Source: Cognatishimia sp. SS12
GTDB lineage: Bacteria > Pseudomonadota > Alphaproteobacteria > Rhodobacterales > Rhodobacteraceae
Reading direction: 5' to 3'
Assembly (NCBI RefSeq): GCF_028369055.1
Contig: NZ_JAQNCZ010000001.1
Span: forward strand, 806,001-870,000
DNA: 64,000 bases
Within the stretch, counting starts at the first letter, position 1. Each line of letters opens with the position of its first letter. A program made the position numbers and the translations under genes. The notes below the pieces were generated by a model. That model ran no database searches. It saw only the letters and a list, made by a program, of their open reading frames with translations, and was not told where the DNA came from. Shown one piece after another: positions 55,246 to 64,000 of the stretch.

Positions 55246-56138
55246 TGGCTGATATGACTGCCCCCGAGACCCCGCGCGCGCCGGCGCACCAAGGCGATAC
55301 GACGCTGGGACATATTGCCTATGTGCTGCGCGATAACCCCGTGACGCTTCTGGCCTTTGCCATGCTGGCCTTTTTCCTCGGCTGCGCCGTCTTTGGCCCT
55401 GCCTTGGTGCCCTATGACCCGCTTGCCACCCATGCCGCCCGCGCCTTGGAAGCGCCCAGCTGGGATCATTGGTTTGGCACCGACAATCTGGGCCGCGATG
55501 TCTTTAGCCGCGTCATTGTCGCCACACGGCTCGATCTGACAATCTCGGTCGCCGCTGTGGCGCTGAGCTTTGCGCTTGGCTCGGTCCTTGGATCAATCGC
55601 AGGTTATTGGGGCGGATGGCTGGATGCGGTGCTGAACCGGTGCCTTGATACCATCATGGCCTTTCCGCTGTTTGTGCTGGCCATGGGCGTTGTGGCGGCG
55701 CTTGGCAATACGGTTGAAAACATCATCTACGCCACGGCGATCATCAACATTCCGTTTTACGCCCGGCTGGTGCGGGCCGAGGTGAACATCCGCCGGCACG
55801 CGGGCTTTGCCCAAGCGGCCAAATTGGCGGGCAACAGCGATCTGCGGGTCTTGGCTGTACATATCTTTCCCAATGCGCTGCCCCCAATGATGGTGCAGGT
55901 GTCCCTCAACCTGGGCTGGGCCATTCTGAATGCAGCCGGGCTGAGCTTTATTGGTCTTGGCGTGCGCCCGCCCACCCCGGAATGGGGGATCATGGTCGCT
56001 GAGGGCGCAAATTTCATTGTCTCGGGTGAATGGTGGCTCGCGCTGTTCCCAGGCCTTTGGCTGATGCTGGCCGTCTTTACCTTCAATCTGCTCGGCGACG
56101 GTCTGCGTGACATCGTTGATCCCCGCAAAAGGACCTGA
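55245..56138 (+). CDS. ABC transporter permease, DppC type
   Basis: A 297-residue permease (BPD_transp_1, OppC_N type). HWFGTDNLGRDVFSRVIVATR is the diagnostic segment, and the EAA loop is VRAEVNIRRHAGFAQAAKLAG. ATG at 55245 shares one base with the preceding stop; a TTG one codon before is possible. It precedes the ATPase by three bases. Confidence 0.95.
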   Translation: MADMTAPETPRAPAHQGDTTLGHIAYVLRDNPVTLLAFAMLAFFLGCAVFGPALVPYDPLATHAARALEAPSWDHWFGTDNLGRDVFSRVIVATRLDLTISVAAVALSFALGSVLGSIAGYWGGWLDAVLNRCLDTIMAFPLFVLAMGVVAALGNTVENIIYATAIINIPFYARLVRAEVNIRRHAGFAQAAKLAGNSDLRVLAVHIFPNALPPMMVQVSLNLGWAILNAAGLSFIGLGVRPPTPEWGIMVAEGANFIVSGEWWLALFPGLWLMLAVFTFNLLGDGLRDIVDPRKRT

Positions 56139-56141
56139 GCC

Positions 56142-57770
56142 ATGCTGTCCATCAACAACCTGTCCGTGGCCTTCAAGACCCGCAAGGGCGAGGTCAACGC
56201 TGTGCGCGGCATCTCCCTGAATGTCGCCAAGGGCGAGACGCTTGGCATTGTCGGAGAAAGCGGCTCTGGCAAATCCGTGACCTCATATGCGCTGATGCGC
56301 ATTCTGGATGCAGGGGGCGAGATCCGCACGGGCGATGTGACCTACAGCGGCATCGACCTGCGCGCCGCCTCGGAAAAAGACATGCGCGACATCCGGGGGC
56401 GGGAAATCTCGATGATTTTCCAGAACCCGCGCGCGGCGCTCAACCCCATTCGCCGCGTCGGGCATCAGATCGAAGATGTGTTGATCCGCCACGCCCAAGC
56501 CACCCGTCAGGATGCCAAAGAAAAAGCCATCGCCGCCCTCAAAGCGGTCAAGATCAACGATGCGGCCGCCCGCTATGACGCTTATCCCTTTGAGCTCTCC
56601 GGGGGCATGTGCCAACGCATTGTCATAGCCATTGCGCTGGCCTGCAAACCCCGGCTTCTGATTGCGGATGAGCCGACCACCGGGCTGGATATCACAACGC
56701 AAAAGGCGGTGATGGACTTGGTCGGGGACCTCGCGAAAGCTCGTGGTATGGGCATGATCCTGATCACCCACGACCTTGGGCTTGCCTCGCAATATTGCGA
56801 CCGGATTGTTGTCATGAAAGACGGGCTGATCGTCGAAGAAGACGTGCCCGCGCAGCTGTTCACCAACCCACAGCACGCCTACACACGCAAGCTCGTTGAT
56901 GCGACCCCGCGCCTTGGGGCCTCGCTCCGCACGCTCTTGCCGCCCGAGGCCCGCCGCCCGGAGCCGAAGCTCCGGGTGCAAAGCAACCCGCTGCTCGAAG
57001 TGCGCGATCTGGTGAAAACCTATCCCGGCAAATCCGGCCCCGTGCAGGCCGTCAAAGGCATTTCATTTGACATCAACGCCGGGCAATCGCTGGGGCTGGT
57101 TGGGGAAAGCGGCAGCGGAAAATCAACCACCTCGGAAATGATTGTGCGCCTGCAGGATCCGTCCTCGGGCAATATCATCTTTGACCGCCAGGACATCGCG
57201 GCCACCCCCTCTGCCCGCTTTATGCGCCACCCGATGCGGCGAGATATCCAGATGGTGTTTCAGGACGCCACCGACAGCCTCAATCCGCGCGGCACCGCAG
57301 CGGCGGCGATTGCCGAACCGCTGGCGCGGATCGATGGCATGCGCGGCAGCAAGCTGAGCGCGCGTGTCGCCGAATTGGCCGAACTCGTGGGCCTGCCACA
57401 ACCGCTGCTGAGCCGTTTTCCGCACCAGCTCTCTGGCGGCCAGAAAGCCCGTGTGGGCATTGCCCGCGCCATCGCGCTGGAGCCGAAGCTTTTGATTTTG
57501 GATGAACCCACCGCCGCGCTGGATGTGTCGATTCAGGCCATTGTATTGAACCTGCTGGTCGACCTGCGGGCGCAGATGGGCATGTCCTATCTCTTTGTCA
57601 GCCATGATCTCAACGTTGTGCGGCTGCTCTGTGACGAAGTGCTGGTTATGAAACAGGGCGACATCGTCGACCGTGGCCCCACCGCCCAAGTGATGGACAC
57701 CCCCAGCCACCCCTATACCCGCGCGCTGATCGAGGCCGCGCCCCAGCCCCCCAAATCTGTCGCAGCTTAA
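56142..57770 (+). CDS. ABC transporter ATP-binding protein, two fused ATPase domains
   Basis: A 542-residue protein carrying both ATPases of a peptide-type importer (DppD-DppF-like). First domain: Walker A GESGSGKS at 38-45, signature LSGGMCQRIVIA, Walker B LLIADEPTTGLD. Second domain from about residue 285: GESGSGKSTT, signature LSGGQKARVGIARAIA, LLILDEPTAALD. The oligopeptide C-terminal extension follows each. Both domains look intact. It closes the transporter; the amidase follows after 17 bases. Confidence 0.95.
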   Translation: MLSINNLSVAFKTRKGEVNAVRGISLNVAKGETLGIVGESGSGKSVTSYALMRILDAGGEIRTGDVTYSGIDLRAASEKDMRDIRGREISMIFQNPRAALNPIRRVGHQIEDVLIRHAQATRQDAKEKAIAALKAVKINDAAARYDAYPFELSGGMCQRIVIAIALACKPRLLIADEPTTGLDITTQKAVMDLVGDLAKARGMGMILITHDLGLASQYCDRIVVMKDGLIVEEDVPAQLFTNPQHAYTRKLVDATPRLGASLRTLLPPEARRPEPKLRVQSNPLLEVRDLVKTYPGKSGPVQAVKGISFDINAGQSLGLVGESGSGKSTTSEMIVRLQDPSSGNIIFDRQDIAATPSARFMRHPMRRDIQMVFQDATDSLNPRGTAAAAIAEPLARIDGMRGSKLSARVAELAELVGLPQPLLSRFPHQLSGGQKARVGIARAIALEPKLLILDEPTAALDVSIQAIVLNLLVDLRAQMGMSYLFVSHDLNVVRLLCDEVLVMKQGDIVDRGPTAQVMDTPSHPYTRALIEAAPQPPKSVAA

Positions 57771-57787
57771 TTCGGAAAGACCCAGAT

Positions 57788-59566
57788 ATGACCAAAGACA
57801 TGCCCCTGACCCTCACTGCGCTGCGTACGGCTTATGACAAAGGTGCAACCCCCGCCGACATCATCCACGAGGTCTACCGCCGAATTGACGCCACCGAGGA
57901 CCCGGCGATTTTCATCCACCTGCGCCCGATGCAGGAAGTCCTGGACGAGGCCGAAGCGCTGCCCGCGCGCTCAGACGCGCAGCCGCTCTGGGGCGTGCCC
58001 TTTGTGGCCAAGGACAATATCGACGTGGCCGGGCTCCCGACAACAGCCGCCTGCCCAGATTATGCCTATACGCCCGAGGTCGACGCCTTTGTGGTGGCAA
58101 AACTGCGCGCAGCCGGGGCTTTGGTCATCGGCAAAACCAACCTTGATCAATTTGCAACGGGCCTTGTGGGCGTGCGATCCCCCTATGGGGTGCCTAAGAA
58201 CGCCATTGACCCCGAGATTGTGCCCGGTGGCTCCTCCAGCGGCTCAGGTGTGGCCGTCGGCCATGGCTTTGTCACCTTCTCGCTTGGCACGGACACCGCA
58301 GGATCCGGGCGCGTGCCTGCCGCGTTAAACAACATTGTCGGGCTGAAACCTTCGCTCGGCGCGCTGTCGGCCTCTGGCGTGGTGCCGGCCTGCCGCACGC
58401 TCGATACGATTTCGATTTTCGCCGCCAATGTGCATGACGCCTTTGCCGCCTTTCAGATCGCCAGCGGCCTTGACCCGGCGGATGCCTATTCCAAGGACAT
58501 CGCCCCCGGCCTGCTGACCGAACTGCCCGAAAGTTTCACAGTTGGAGTGCCCGATGCCGCCTCGCGCATCTTCTTTGGCGATGTTGTGCAGGCCGCCAGC
58601 TATCAAGACAGCCTGACCCGGCTGAGCGCCCTGGGCGCACAGATTGTCGAATTGGACTTCACGCCCCTCTATGCAGTTGCCGAGATGCTCTATGACGGGG
58701 CCTGGGTGGCCGAACGCTATACGGTGATCGAAGATCTGATGCGCAACAAGCCCGAGGCGCTGCATCCCACCACAGCACAAATTGTCGGGGCGGCCCAATC
58801 CCTATCGGCAGCGGATGCTTTTCGCGGCATCTATCGCCTGAAAGAGCTGGAGCGCGCAGCGCAGAGCCTGCTCGCGGGGGTCGATATGCTGTGCGTGCCG
58901 ACCATCCCGACATTTTACACCGTGGCCGAGCTTGAGGCTGATCCGGTTACGCCCAATTCCAACCTTGGTACCTATACGAATTTTGTGAACCTGCTCGATA
59001 TGTGCGGCATCGCCGTGCCTTCCGCGGCCCGCAGCGACGGGCGGCCCGGGTCTGTTACCTTGCTGGCCCCCAGTGGTCAGGACGCGCAGATCGCCAGCCT
59101 GGCCGCGGCCTTTGCCGAGGAACCACTTGCCCCGGCCCCCGAAACAGCACTGCCGGACGAAATTGCGCTGGCAGTCTGCGGGGCGCATATGTCGGGCATG
59201 GCGCTTAATCACGAGCTGACCGCGCGCGGCGCGCGTCTGTTGCGCGCGACCACCACTGCGCCACGATACCGGCTTTATGCGCTTGCCGGTGGCCCGCCGC
59301 AGCGGCCCGGTCTCTTGCGCATTGAAAAAGGGGCCGAGATTGAAGTGGAGGTCTGGGCCCTGCCGAAAACCGCGATGGGCGATTTTCTGGCCGGAATACC
59401 AGCCCCGCTGTCCATCGGAACTGTCGAGCTGCAAAACGGCGACGCCACCCACGGCTTTCTGGTGGAAACGTCAGGCGTTCAGGGGGCCGAGGATATCACC
59501 CATCTTGGCAGTTGGCGCAAATTCTTGGCTGCGCCCGATACGCAGGTGCCGGCCCACGCCACATAG
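57788..59566 (+). CDS. atzF: Allophanate hydrolase (amidase-signature plus C-terminal domain)
   Basis: A 592-residue allophanate hydrolase, which splits allophanate to ammonia and carbon dioxide. The amidase-signature domain (about 10-440) has the Ser-cisSer-Lys triad: Lys75 (FVAKDNID), Ser150 in GGSSSGSG, and the nucleophile Ser173 in DTAGSGR. The C-terminal domain (about 460-592; LAVCGAHMSGMALNHELTARGA) is the AtzF-type decarboxylating domain, so both half-reactions are encoded. There is no urea carboxylase gene nearby, so the allophanate source is not urea via this locus. It is the last gene of the importer operon. Confidence 0.92.
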   Translation: MTKDMPLTLTALRTAYDKGATPADIIHEVYRRIDATEDPAIFIHLRPMQEVLDEAEALPARSDAQPLWGVPFVAKDNIDVAGLPTTAACPDYAYTPEVDAFVVAKLRAAGALVIGKTNLDQFATGLVGVRSPYGVPKNAIDPEIVPGGSSSGSGVAVGHGFVTFSLGTDTAGSGRVPAALNNIVGLKPSLGALSASGVVPACRTLDTISIFAANVHDAFAAFQIASGLDPADAYSKDIAPGLLTELPESFTVGVPDAASRIFFGDVVQAASYQDSLTRLSALGAQIVELDFTPLYAVAEMLYDGAWVAERYTVIEDLMRNKPEALHPTTAQIVGAAQSLSAADAFRGIYRLKELERAAQSLLAGVDMLCVPTIPTFYTVAELEADPVTPNSNLGTYTNFVNLLDMCGIAVPSAARSDGRPGSVTLLAPSGQDAQIASLAAAFAEEPLAPAPETALPDEIALAVCGAHMSGMALNHELTARGARLLRATTTAPRYRLYALAGGPPQRPGLLRIEKGAEIEVEVWALPKTAMGDFLAGIPAPLSIGTVELQNGDATHGFLVETSGVQGAEDITHLGSWRKFLAAPDTQVPAHAT

Positions 59567-59654
59567 CGGTTATTCGCTGAAACCCGGGCGCTGAGGAACT
59601 TCCCCTGCCGCTGATCGTTATCCCCCTGTAGAGGAAAGAAAACATCAGGAGGCT

Positions 59655-60056
59655 ATGATGAAAGCAGCTGCATTTATTCTGAGCGCCGCTTTGGCCGCCA
59701 CTGCGCCCTTCGCCGCGCTGGCCGACAATGGCAAGGACAAGGGAAAGGGTCACGGCAAGGTGAAACATACCGCGCAAAGCAGTGCCGCGCAGCACTGTCC
59801 CCCCGGGCTGGCGAAAAAGAACCCACCGTGTATTCCGCCCGGTCAGGCCAAGAAGCACCCGGACTATGCCGATGCGCCATATGTCGAGGGGGATCTGATC
59901 GTGGTGGAAAACTACGCCCGGCTTGAAAACCCGGAACGCTACGGACTTGAGGCCGATGAAACCTACTACCGGGTTGGCGATTATCTCTATCGCGTCGACG
60001 AAGAAAGCGCCGAAGTGCTGGATCTGGTTGGCGCGATCGCAGCGGTGCTGAACTAA
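59655..60056 (+). CDS. Small secreted basic protein with PPGLAKK/PPGQAKK repeats
   Basis: A 133-residue exported protein. A signal peptide (about 1-23, ending ALADNG) is followed by a Lys/Gly-rich stretch (DKGKGKGHGKVKH) and the short repeat CPPGLAKKNPPC-IPPGQAKK with two cysteines; the C-terminal 70 residues are acidic and folded (VVENYARLENPERYGLEADETYYRV), ending DLVGAIAAVLN. Proteins with this layout resemble RcnB-like or nickel/cobalt-homeostasis periplasmic proteins common in Rhodobacterales, but I cannot assign a function. AGGAGG lies just before tandem ATG codons at 59655 and 59658. Confidence 0.7.
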   Translation: MMKAAAFILSAALAATAPFAALADNGKDKGKGHGKVKHTAQSSAAQHCPPGLAKKNPPCIPPGQAKKHPDYADAPYVEGDLIVVENYARLENPERYGLEADETYYRVGDYLYRVDEESAEVLDLVGAIAAVLN

Positions 60057-60076
60057 GCCATCAGAGCCATTTCAAA

Positions 60077-60114
60077 AGAAAACGCGCCGGTAATTTCCGG
60101 CGCGTTTTTTTTAT
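60077..60114. terminator. Bidirectional terminator between the secreted protein and uvrA
   Basis: A nine-bp stem ACGCGCCGG/CCGGCGCGT (60082-60090 with 60097-60105), loop TAATTT, followed by eight T residues; A residues precede it, so it works on both strands. The T run meets the uvrA stop. Confidence 0.9.
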
Positions 60115-62969
60115 TCTGCAGCGACTTTCTTGGCCGACAACATTGGTTTCAAGTAATGCCCGGTGTGGCTGCGCGCCACCTCGGCCACCTCTTCGGGCGT
60201 GCCTTTGGCGACAATCTCGCCGCCGCCATCGCCGCCCTCGGGGCCGATGTCGATGATATGATCAGCGGTTTTCACCACATCAAGATTGTGTTCGATCACC
60301 ACAACCGTGTTGCCCTGATCCACCAGCTCATGCAGCACCTCTAGGAGTTTGCGCACATCTTCGAAATGCAGACCTGTGGTCGGCTCATCCAGAATGTAGA
60401 GCGTGCGCCCGGTGGAACGTTTGGCGAGTTCTTTTGACAGCTTCACCCGCTGCGCCTCACCGCCAGAGAGCGTGGTCGCCTGTTGCCCGACCTTGATATA
60501 GCCAAGGCCAACGCGGGCCAGCGCATCCATCTTGTCGCGAATAGACGGCACCGCCTGAAAGAAGGTCTGCGCATCTTCGACGGTCATATCCAGCACATCC
60601 GCGATGGATTTGCCTTTGAATTTAATCTCCAGCGTTTCGCGATTATAACGCGCGCCATCGCAGGTTTCGCAGGTCACATAGACGTCAGGCAGAAAGTGCA
60701 TCTCGATCTTGATGACACCATCGCCCTGACAGGCCTCGCAGCGCCCGCCTTTAACGTTAAAGCTAAAGCGCCCCGGCTTATAGCCGCGCGCCTTGGACTC
60801 AGGCAGGCCGGCAAACCAGTCCCGGATCGGTGTAAAGGCCCCGGTATAGGTCGCCGGGTTGGAGCGCGGCGTGCGGCCAATCGGGCGTTGATCGATGTCA
60901 ATCACCTTATCCAGATGCTCCAGCCCCTTGATCGTCTCGCAAGGCGCAGGCGTCTGCCGCGCGCCGTTGAGCCGCATGGAGGCGGTCTTGAACAGGGTTT
61001 CAATCGTCAGCGTGGATTTGCCACCGCCCGACACGCCGGTGACGCAGACAAATTTGCCGAGCGGGAAATCTGCGGTGACATTCTGCAAGTTGTTGCCAGT
61101 GGCCTTGACCACCTGCACCGATTTGCCATTGCCCGTGCGACGTTCGGCCGGGACGGAAATTTCGCGCTTGCCCGACAGATACTGCCCAGTGAGCGAGGCG
61201 GCATCAGCGATAATATCCGCGGGCGTGCCCTGGGCCACAACCTGGCCGCCATGCACCCCCGCGCCGGGACCGATGTCAAAGACATAATCCGCCTCGCGGA
61301 TCGCCTCTTCGTCATGTTCGACCACGATCACGGTATTGCCCTGATCGCGCAGGTTTTTCAACGTGCCAAGCAGCCGGTCATTGTCGCGCTGGTGCAGGCC
61401 AATTGACGGCTCGTCCAGCACGTAAAGCACCCCGGTCAGGCCAGACCCGATCTGCGAGGCCAGCCGGATACGCTGGCTCTCGCCGCCCGAAAGCGTACCG
61501 GAGCTGCGCGACAGCGACAGGTACTCCAGCCCCACATTGTTGAGAAAGCCCAGACGCTCACGGATTTCTTTGACAATGGCGCGGGCGATTTCGTTTTTCT
61601 GCGCACTCAGGCTCTCTGGCACCGCTTCGATCCAACCGAGCGCTTCGCGGATCGACAGCTGCACAATATGGCCGATGTGCTTTTCAGCGATCTTCACTGC
61701 CAGCGCTTCGTCGCGCAGACGATGGCCGCGACAGGCCCCGCAGGGGCGATTGTTCTGATAGCGTTCAAATTCTTCGCGAATCCAGTTTGAATCCGTTTCG
61801 CGATAGCGGCGTTCCATATTGGGGATCACGCCTTCGAAAACGCGCGTCACCTGATAGACCCGGCCGCCCTCATCATAGCGGAATGCGATTTCCTCTTCGC
61901 CCGACCCATAGAGGAACACCTGCTGCACATGTTTGGGCAGGTTCTTCCACGCGGTGTTCTTGTCAAATTCGTAATGTTTTGCAATGGCTTCGATGGTCTG
62001 CAGGAAATAGGGCGATTTGCCCTTGCGCCACGGGGCCAGCGCGCCGTCATAGACCTTCAGCGTTGCATCCGGCACCACCAGACGTTCGTCAAAGAACAGC
62101 TCCATCCCCAGACCGTCACATTTCGGGCAGGCCCCGAATGGCGCGTTAAACGAAAACAGCCGCGGTTCAATTTCCGGGATGGTAAAGCCGCTGACCGGGC
62201 AGGCAAATTTCTCTGAAAAGGTGATGCGCTCGGCCTCGCCTTCGCTCGGGGCGGTTTCCAGAATGGCAATGCCATCCGCCAGATCCAGCGCGGTGCGCAG
62301 CGAATCCGCCAGCCGCGTTTCCAGCCCTTCGCGCACTACGATCCGGTCGACCACCACGTCGATATCATGGCGGAATTTCTTGTCCAGCGTCGGCGGCGTG
62401 TCGAGCTCATGGAATTCGCCATCGACCTTGACGCGCTGAAAGCCCTGTTTGCGCAGCTCAAGAAATTCTTTTTTGTATTCGCCTTTGCGGTCACGCACGA
62501 TCGGAGCCAACAGATAGCCGCGCGTGCCCTCCTCCAGTGCCATGATGCGATCCACCATGTCCTGCACCTGCTGCGCCTCGATCGGCAGACCGGTGGCCGG
62601 CGAATAGGGCGTGCCGACGCGGGCAAACAGCAACCGCATATAGTCGTAGATTTCGGTCACAGTCCCGACGGTAGAGCGCGGGTTTTTCGATGTGGTTTTC
62701 TGCTCAATCGAAATCGCCGGGCTGAGGCCGCTGATGTGATCCACATCCGGCTTTTCCATCATATCAAGGAACTGGCGCGCATAGGCCGACAGGCTTTCAA
62801 CGTAACGGCGCTGCCCTTCGGCATAAATCGTGTCAAACGCGAGCGAGGATTTACCGGACCCCGACAGGCCGGTGATCACCACCAGCTGATCGCGCGGAAT
62901 ATCCACGTCGATGGATTTCAGATTATGCTCGCGCGCGCCGCGCACTTCGATGTTTTTCAGCTCAGCCAT
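60111..62969 (-). CDS. uvrA: Excinuclease ABC subunit A
   Basis: UvrA (952 aa) recognises bulky DNA damage and loads UvrB in nucleotide excision repair. Two ATP-binding modules are intact: [19 protein letters not shown] at the N-terminus with [16 protein letters not shown], and [15 protein letters not shown] near 645 with [19 protein letters not shown]. Zinc fingers CPVSG...CPKCD and CEACQGDG...CETCDGARY are present. Start: ATG giving [18 protein letters not shown]; the upstream in-frame ATG adds 18 unrelated residues. An SOS box lies upstream. Confidence 0.97.
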   Translation of the reverse strand: MAELKNIEVRGAREHNLKSIDVDIPRDQLVVITGLSGSGKSSLAFDTIYAEGQRRYVESLSAYARQFLDMMEKPDVDHISGLSPAISIEQKTTSKNPRSTVGTVTEIYDYMRLLFARVGTPYSPATGLPIEAQQVQDMVDRIMALEEGTRGYLLAPIVRDRKGEYKKEFLELRKQGFQRVKVDGEFHELDTPPTLDKKFRHDIDVVVDRIVVREGLETRLADSLRTALDLADGIAILETAPSEGEAERITFSEKFACPVSGFTIPEIEPRLFSFNAPFGACPKCDGLGMELFFDERLVVPDATLKVYDGALAPWRKGKSPYFLQTIEAIAKHYEFDKNTAWKNLPKHVQQVFLYGSGEEEIAFRYDEGGRVYQVTRVFEGVIPNMERRYRETDSNWIREEFERYQNNRPCGACRGHRLRDEALAVKIAEKHIGHIVQLSIREALGWIEAVPESLSAQKNEIARAIVKEIRERLGFLNNVGLEYLSLSRSSGTLSGGESQRIRLASQIGSGLTGVLYVLDEPSIGLHQRDNDRLLGTLKNLRDQGNTVIVVEHDEEAIREADYVFDIGPGAGVHGGQVVAQGTPADIIADAASLTGQYLSGKREISVPAERRTGNGKSVQVVKATGNNLQNVTADFPLGKFVCVTGVSGGGKSTLTIETLFKTASMRLNGARQTPAPCETIKGLEHLDKVIDIDQRPIGRTPRSNPATYTGAFTPIRDWFAGLPESKARGYKPGRFSFNVKGGRCEACQGDGVIKIEMHFLPDVYVTCETCDGARYNRETLEIKFKGKSIADVLDMTVEDAQTFFQAVPSIRDKMDALARVGLGYIKVGQQATTLSGGEAQRVKLSKELAKRSTGRTLYILDEPTTGLHFEDVRKLLEVLHELVDQGNTVVVIEHNLDVVKTADHIIDIGPEGGDGGGEIVAKGTPEEVAEVARSHTGHYLKPMLSAKKVAAE

Positions 62970-63034
62970 GCGGCCCCCAAGACTTATCCCCCTACAAATA
63001 GGGGAGCGGGCGCGAGTCTCCAATAGGAAATAGT

Positions 63035-63049
63035 GAACAAAATGTGAAC
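63035..63049 (-). promoter_or_regulatory. SOS box upstream of uvrA
   Basis: On the minus strand GTTC-N7-GTTC (plus-strand reading GAAC-N7-GAAC, 63035-63049), about 66-80 bases before the uvrA start. It matches the lexA site in this window, so uvrA is a LexA target. A weak -35/-10 pair (TTCACA-N17-TATTGG) overlaps it. Confidence 0.8.
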
Positions 63050-63138
63050 ACGTAAATATATCGCGCGCTGCTGACGGTTTCTGTCAGTGAGGAAGTAAGA
63101 CTGCCTGCGCCCGGACCGCGGGGTGGACTTATTTCGAT

Positions 63139-63912
63139 TTAGGTCAACGTATCCCAGGCCTCAACGAAACTTTCGTAATCCATGCGCAGCCGAAGATATT
63201 GCACCCGCGAGAATCGCTGAAAGCTGGAGTTATTCTCGTCCTTTTTAGCCCCTAAGGCATCCCGAATGAACGAAAGCGCCCGCATGGTCTCATCCAGCCT
63301 TGCGCCATAGACCGGCTCATGATGCGCGACGCGGTTCCGCGCGGCATAAATCACTTCCAATGCCCGGGAAATATCGCCACGTCGCAGCGATTTGTTCGGA
63401 AACACTTTCTTTAAGGACCGTTTCCAAAGATCCGTTTCATACTCACTCGAATAGAGGCGCTTCCAAAATGAAAACGTGGTCTGCGAAATGATTTGACCGT
63501 GCGAAACAACGAACAAAGCCTGTCGTTTTTTGACAATGTTCTTATGTGCCAATTCGGCGGGCACTCCATTCGGAAAGGCTTTTGTGTCAAGCTCTGCTTT
63601 TTCTTTATAGCTCAGCTTGGAATAGGCTGCCTTTTGCGCTTGGCTGGTCGCAGTGCTGATCGCTTTCTGCTCTCGCGGCAACAAAGGCAAGGCCGTATGC
63701 CCGGGAAGAAGCCAATCAAAATCGCCAAAATCATAGCTGAGCCTCTGATTGGTGGTGTTGCGCAGCGACAGTTCGAGCAAGGCAATCATCGACATGAGAG
63801 AGGCCGCAAGTTGCAAAGTGTGATTGTGCAGCGCAATCGCTTTCTTTTGGCTATCCGTATGATCTAAATAAGTTTTCAGACGTTCGGCAGAAATGAAATC
63901 GATGTAATCCAT
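63139..63912 (-). CDS. Abi-like HEPN-domain protein
   Basis: A 257-residue protein of the Abi-like (Abi_2, AbiD/F type) family: the N-terminal helical ALLELSLRNTTNQRLSYDFG and the C-terminal HEPN motif RNRVAHHEPVY, with Arg192 and His197 in R-x4-H form, the putative ribonuclease centre. Lactococcal members block phage by abortive infection; others are of unknown role. It has no antitoxin partner on either side within the window. Base composition is lower in GC than its neighbours, which suggests acquisition. It follows the uvrA SOS box and has an AT-rich upstream region reaching the window end. Confidence 0.85.
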   Translation of the reverse strand: MDYIDFISAERLKTYLDHTDSQKKAIALHNHTLQLAASLMSMIALLELSLRNTTNQRLSYDFGDFDWLLPGHTALPLLPREQKAISTATSQAQKAAYSKLSYKEKAELDTKAFPNGVPAELAHKNIVKKRQALFVVSHGQIISQTTFSFWKRLYSSEYETDLWKRSLKKVFPNKSLRRGDISRALEVIYAARNRVAHHEPVYGARLDETMRALSFIRDALGAKKDENNSSFQRFSRVQYLRLRMDYESFVEAWDTLT

Positions 63913-64000
63913 GTGTGTCCAAATTCTTTGATGCTTGTAATGATTACTCGAAATTGCTAAATATAAAATTGAAAGGCAGGGGATCAGGTCGGCAGCGCCG
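63913..64000. other. AT-rich non-coding region at the right edge
   Basis: The 88 bases upstream of the Abi-like gene are AT-rich to about 63975 and then GC-rich. No gene is visible; a promoter for the Abi-like gene is expected but no convincing pair of elements is seen. Confidence 0.5.

Noticed and set aside
1-64000. CRISPR arrays, rRNA, tRNA and insertion sequences
   Set aside because: Scanning the intergenic gaps, nearly all under 260 bases, showed no repeat-spacer pattern, no cloverleaf with CCA-type ends and no transposase frame. A small or degenerate tRNA could be missed by eye; tRNAscan-SE would settle it.

Overview
The window is about 64 kb of GC-rich, densely coding chromosome from an alphaproteobacterium, most likely a Rhodobacterales (Roseobacter-group) species. 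The evidence is the protein style, the GAAC-N7-GAAC type of SOS box in front of lexA and uvrA, a gene-transfer-agent type endolysin/holin pair, a fused indolepyruvate ferredoxin oxidoreductase, a single-domain purL followed by bolA and grxD, and a CoA-acylating mmsA valine cluster. I cannot name the genus. I see no rRNA, tRNA, CRISPR array or insertion sequence. Most of the window reads as vertically inherited core genome; the clearest accessory-looking gene is the lower-GC Abi-like gene at the right edge.

Layout, left to right. 1-3.2 kb: the end of a PpiD/SurA-type periplasmic chaperone, then trpE, closed by a strong terminator. 3.3-7.3 kb (minus): a glycine-zipper envelope protein, a possible small protein, a methyltransferase, an XRE regulator with its membrane partner, and a divergent polysaccharide deacetylase. 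7.4-12.2 kb (plus): a tightly overlapping string trpG-trpD-ung-trpC-moaC-moeA, joining tryptophan synthesis, uracil repair and molybdenum cofactor synthesis. 12.2-18 kb: lexA with an SOS box over its promoter, comEC convergent to it, then gltX and gltA. 18.2-26.8 kb: an unknown membrane protein, then a long minus-strand run whose transcription order is acyltransferase, murI, argC, ccmE, endolysin, holin, ccmF, ccmH, enoyl-CoA hydratase. 26.8-32.2 kb: fused iorAB diverging from a LysR regulator, a candidate small RNA or attenuator, and a Tat-exported intradiol-dioxygenase-like protein. 32.3-36.7 kb: purL, a cysteine-rich protein, a sulfotransferase-like protein, bolA and the monothiol glutaredoxin. 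36.8-40.1 kb: zapA with a coiled-coil partner, diverging from transketolase.

40.2-42.3 kb (minus): a DUF808 membrane protein, coaD and a CBS-domain protein. 42.3-50.2 kb: a LysR regulator diverging from mmsA, then a SpoIIAA-like protein, a GCS2-type carboxylate-amine ligase, isobutyryl-CoA dehydrogenase, 3-hydroxyisobutyryl-CoA hydrolase, mmsB and a small DUF2892 protein. Together mmsA, the dehydrogenase, the hydrolase and mmsB cover most of distal valine breakdown. 50.2-51.5 kb: an MmyB-like regulator diverging from a small membrane protein, with a palindrome between them. 51.6-59.6 kb: a LysR regulator diverging from a complete peptide-type ABC importer whose last gene is an allophanate hydrolase, with a striking repeat in the shared promoter region. 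59.6-63.9 kb: a small secreted protein, uvrA with its own SOS box, and an Abi-like HEPN protein.

The points most worth following up are the unassigned ABC/allophanate hydrolase operon and its operator repeats, the candidate small RNA or attenuator at 31.4 kb, the lysis cassette inside the cytochrome c maturation genes, the coiled-coil partner of ZapA, and the Abi-like gene beside uvrA. Several divergent promoters carry clear dyads that fit their neighbouring regulators. Everything here was read by eye; no database or folding program was run.
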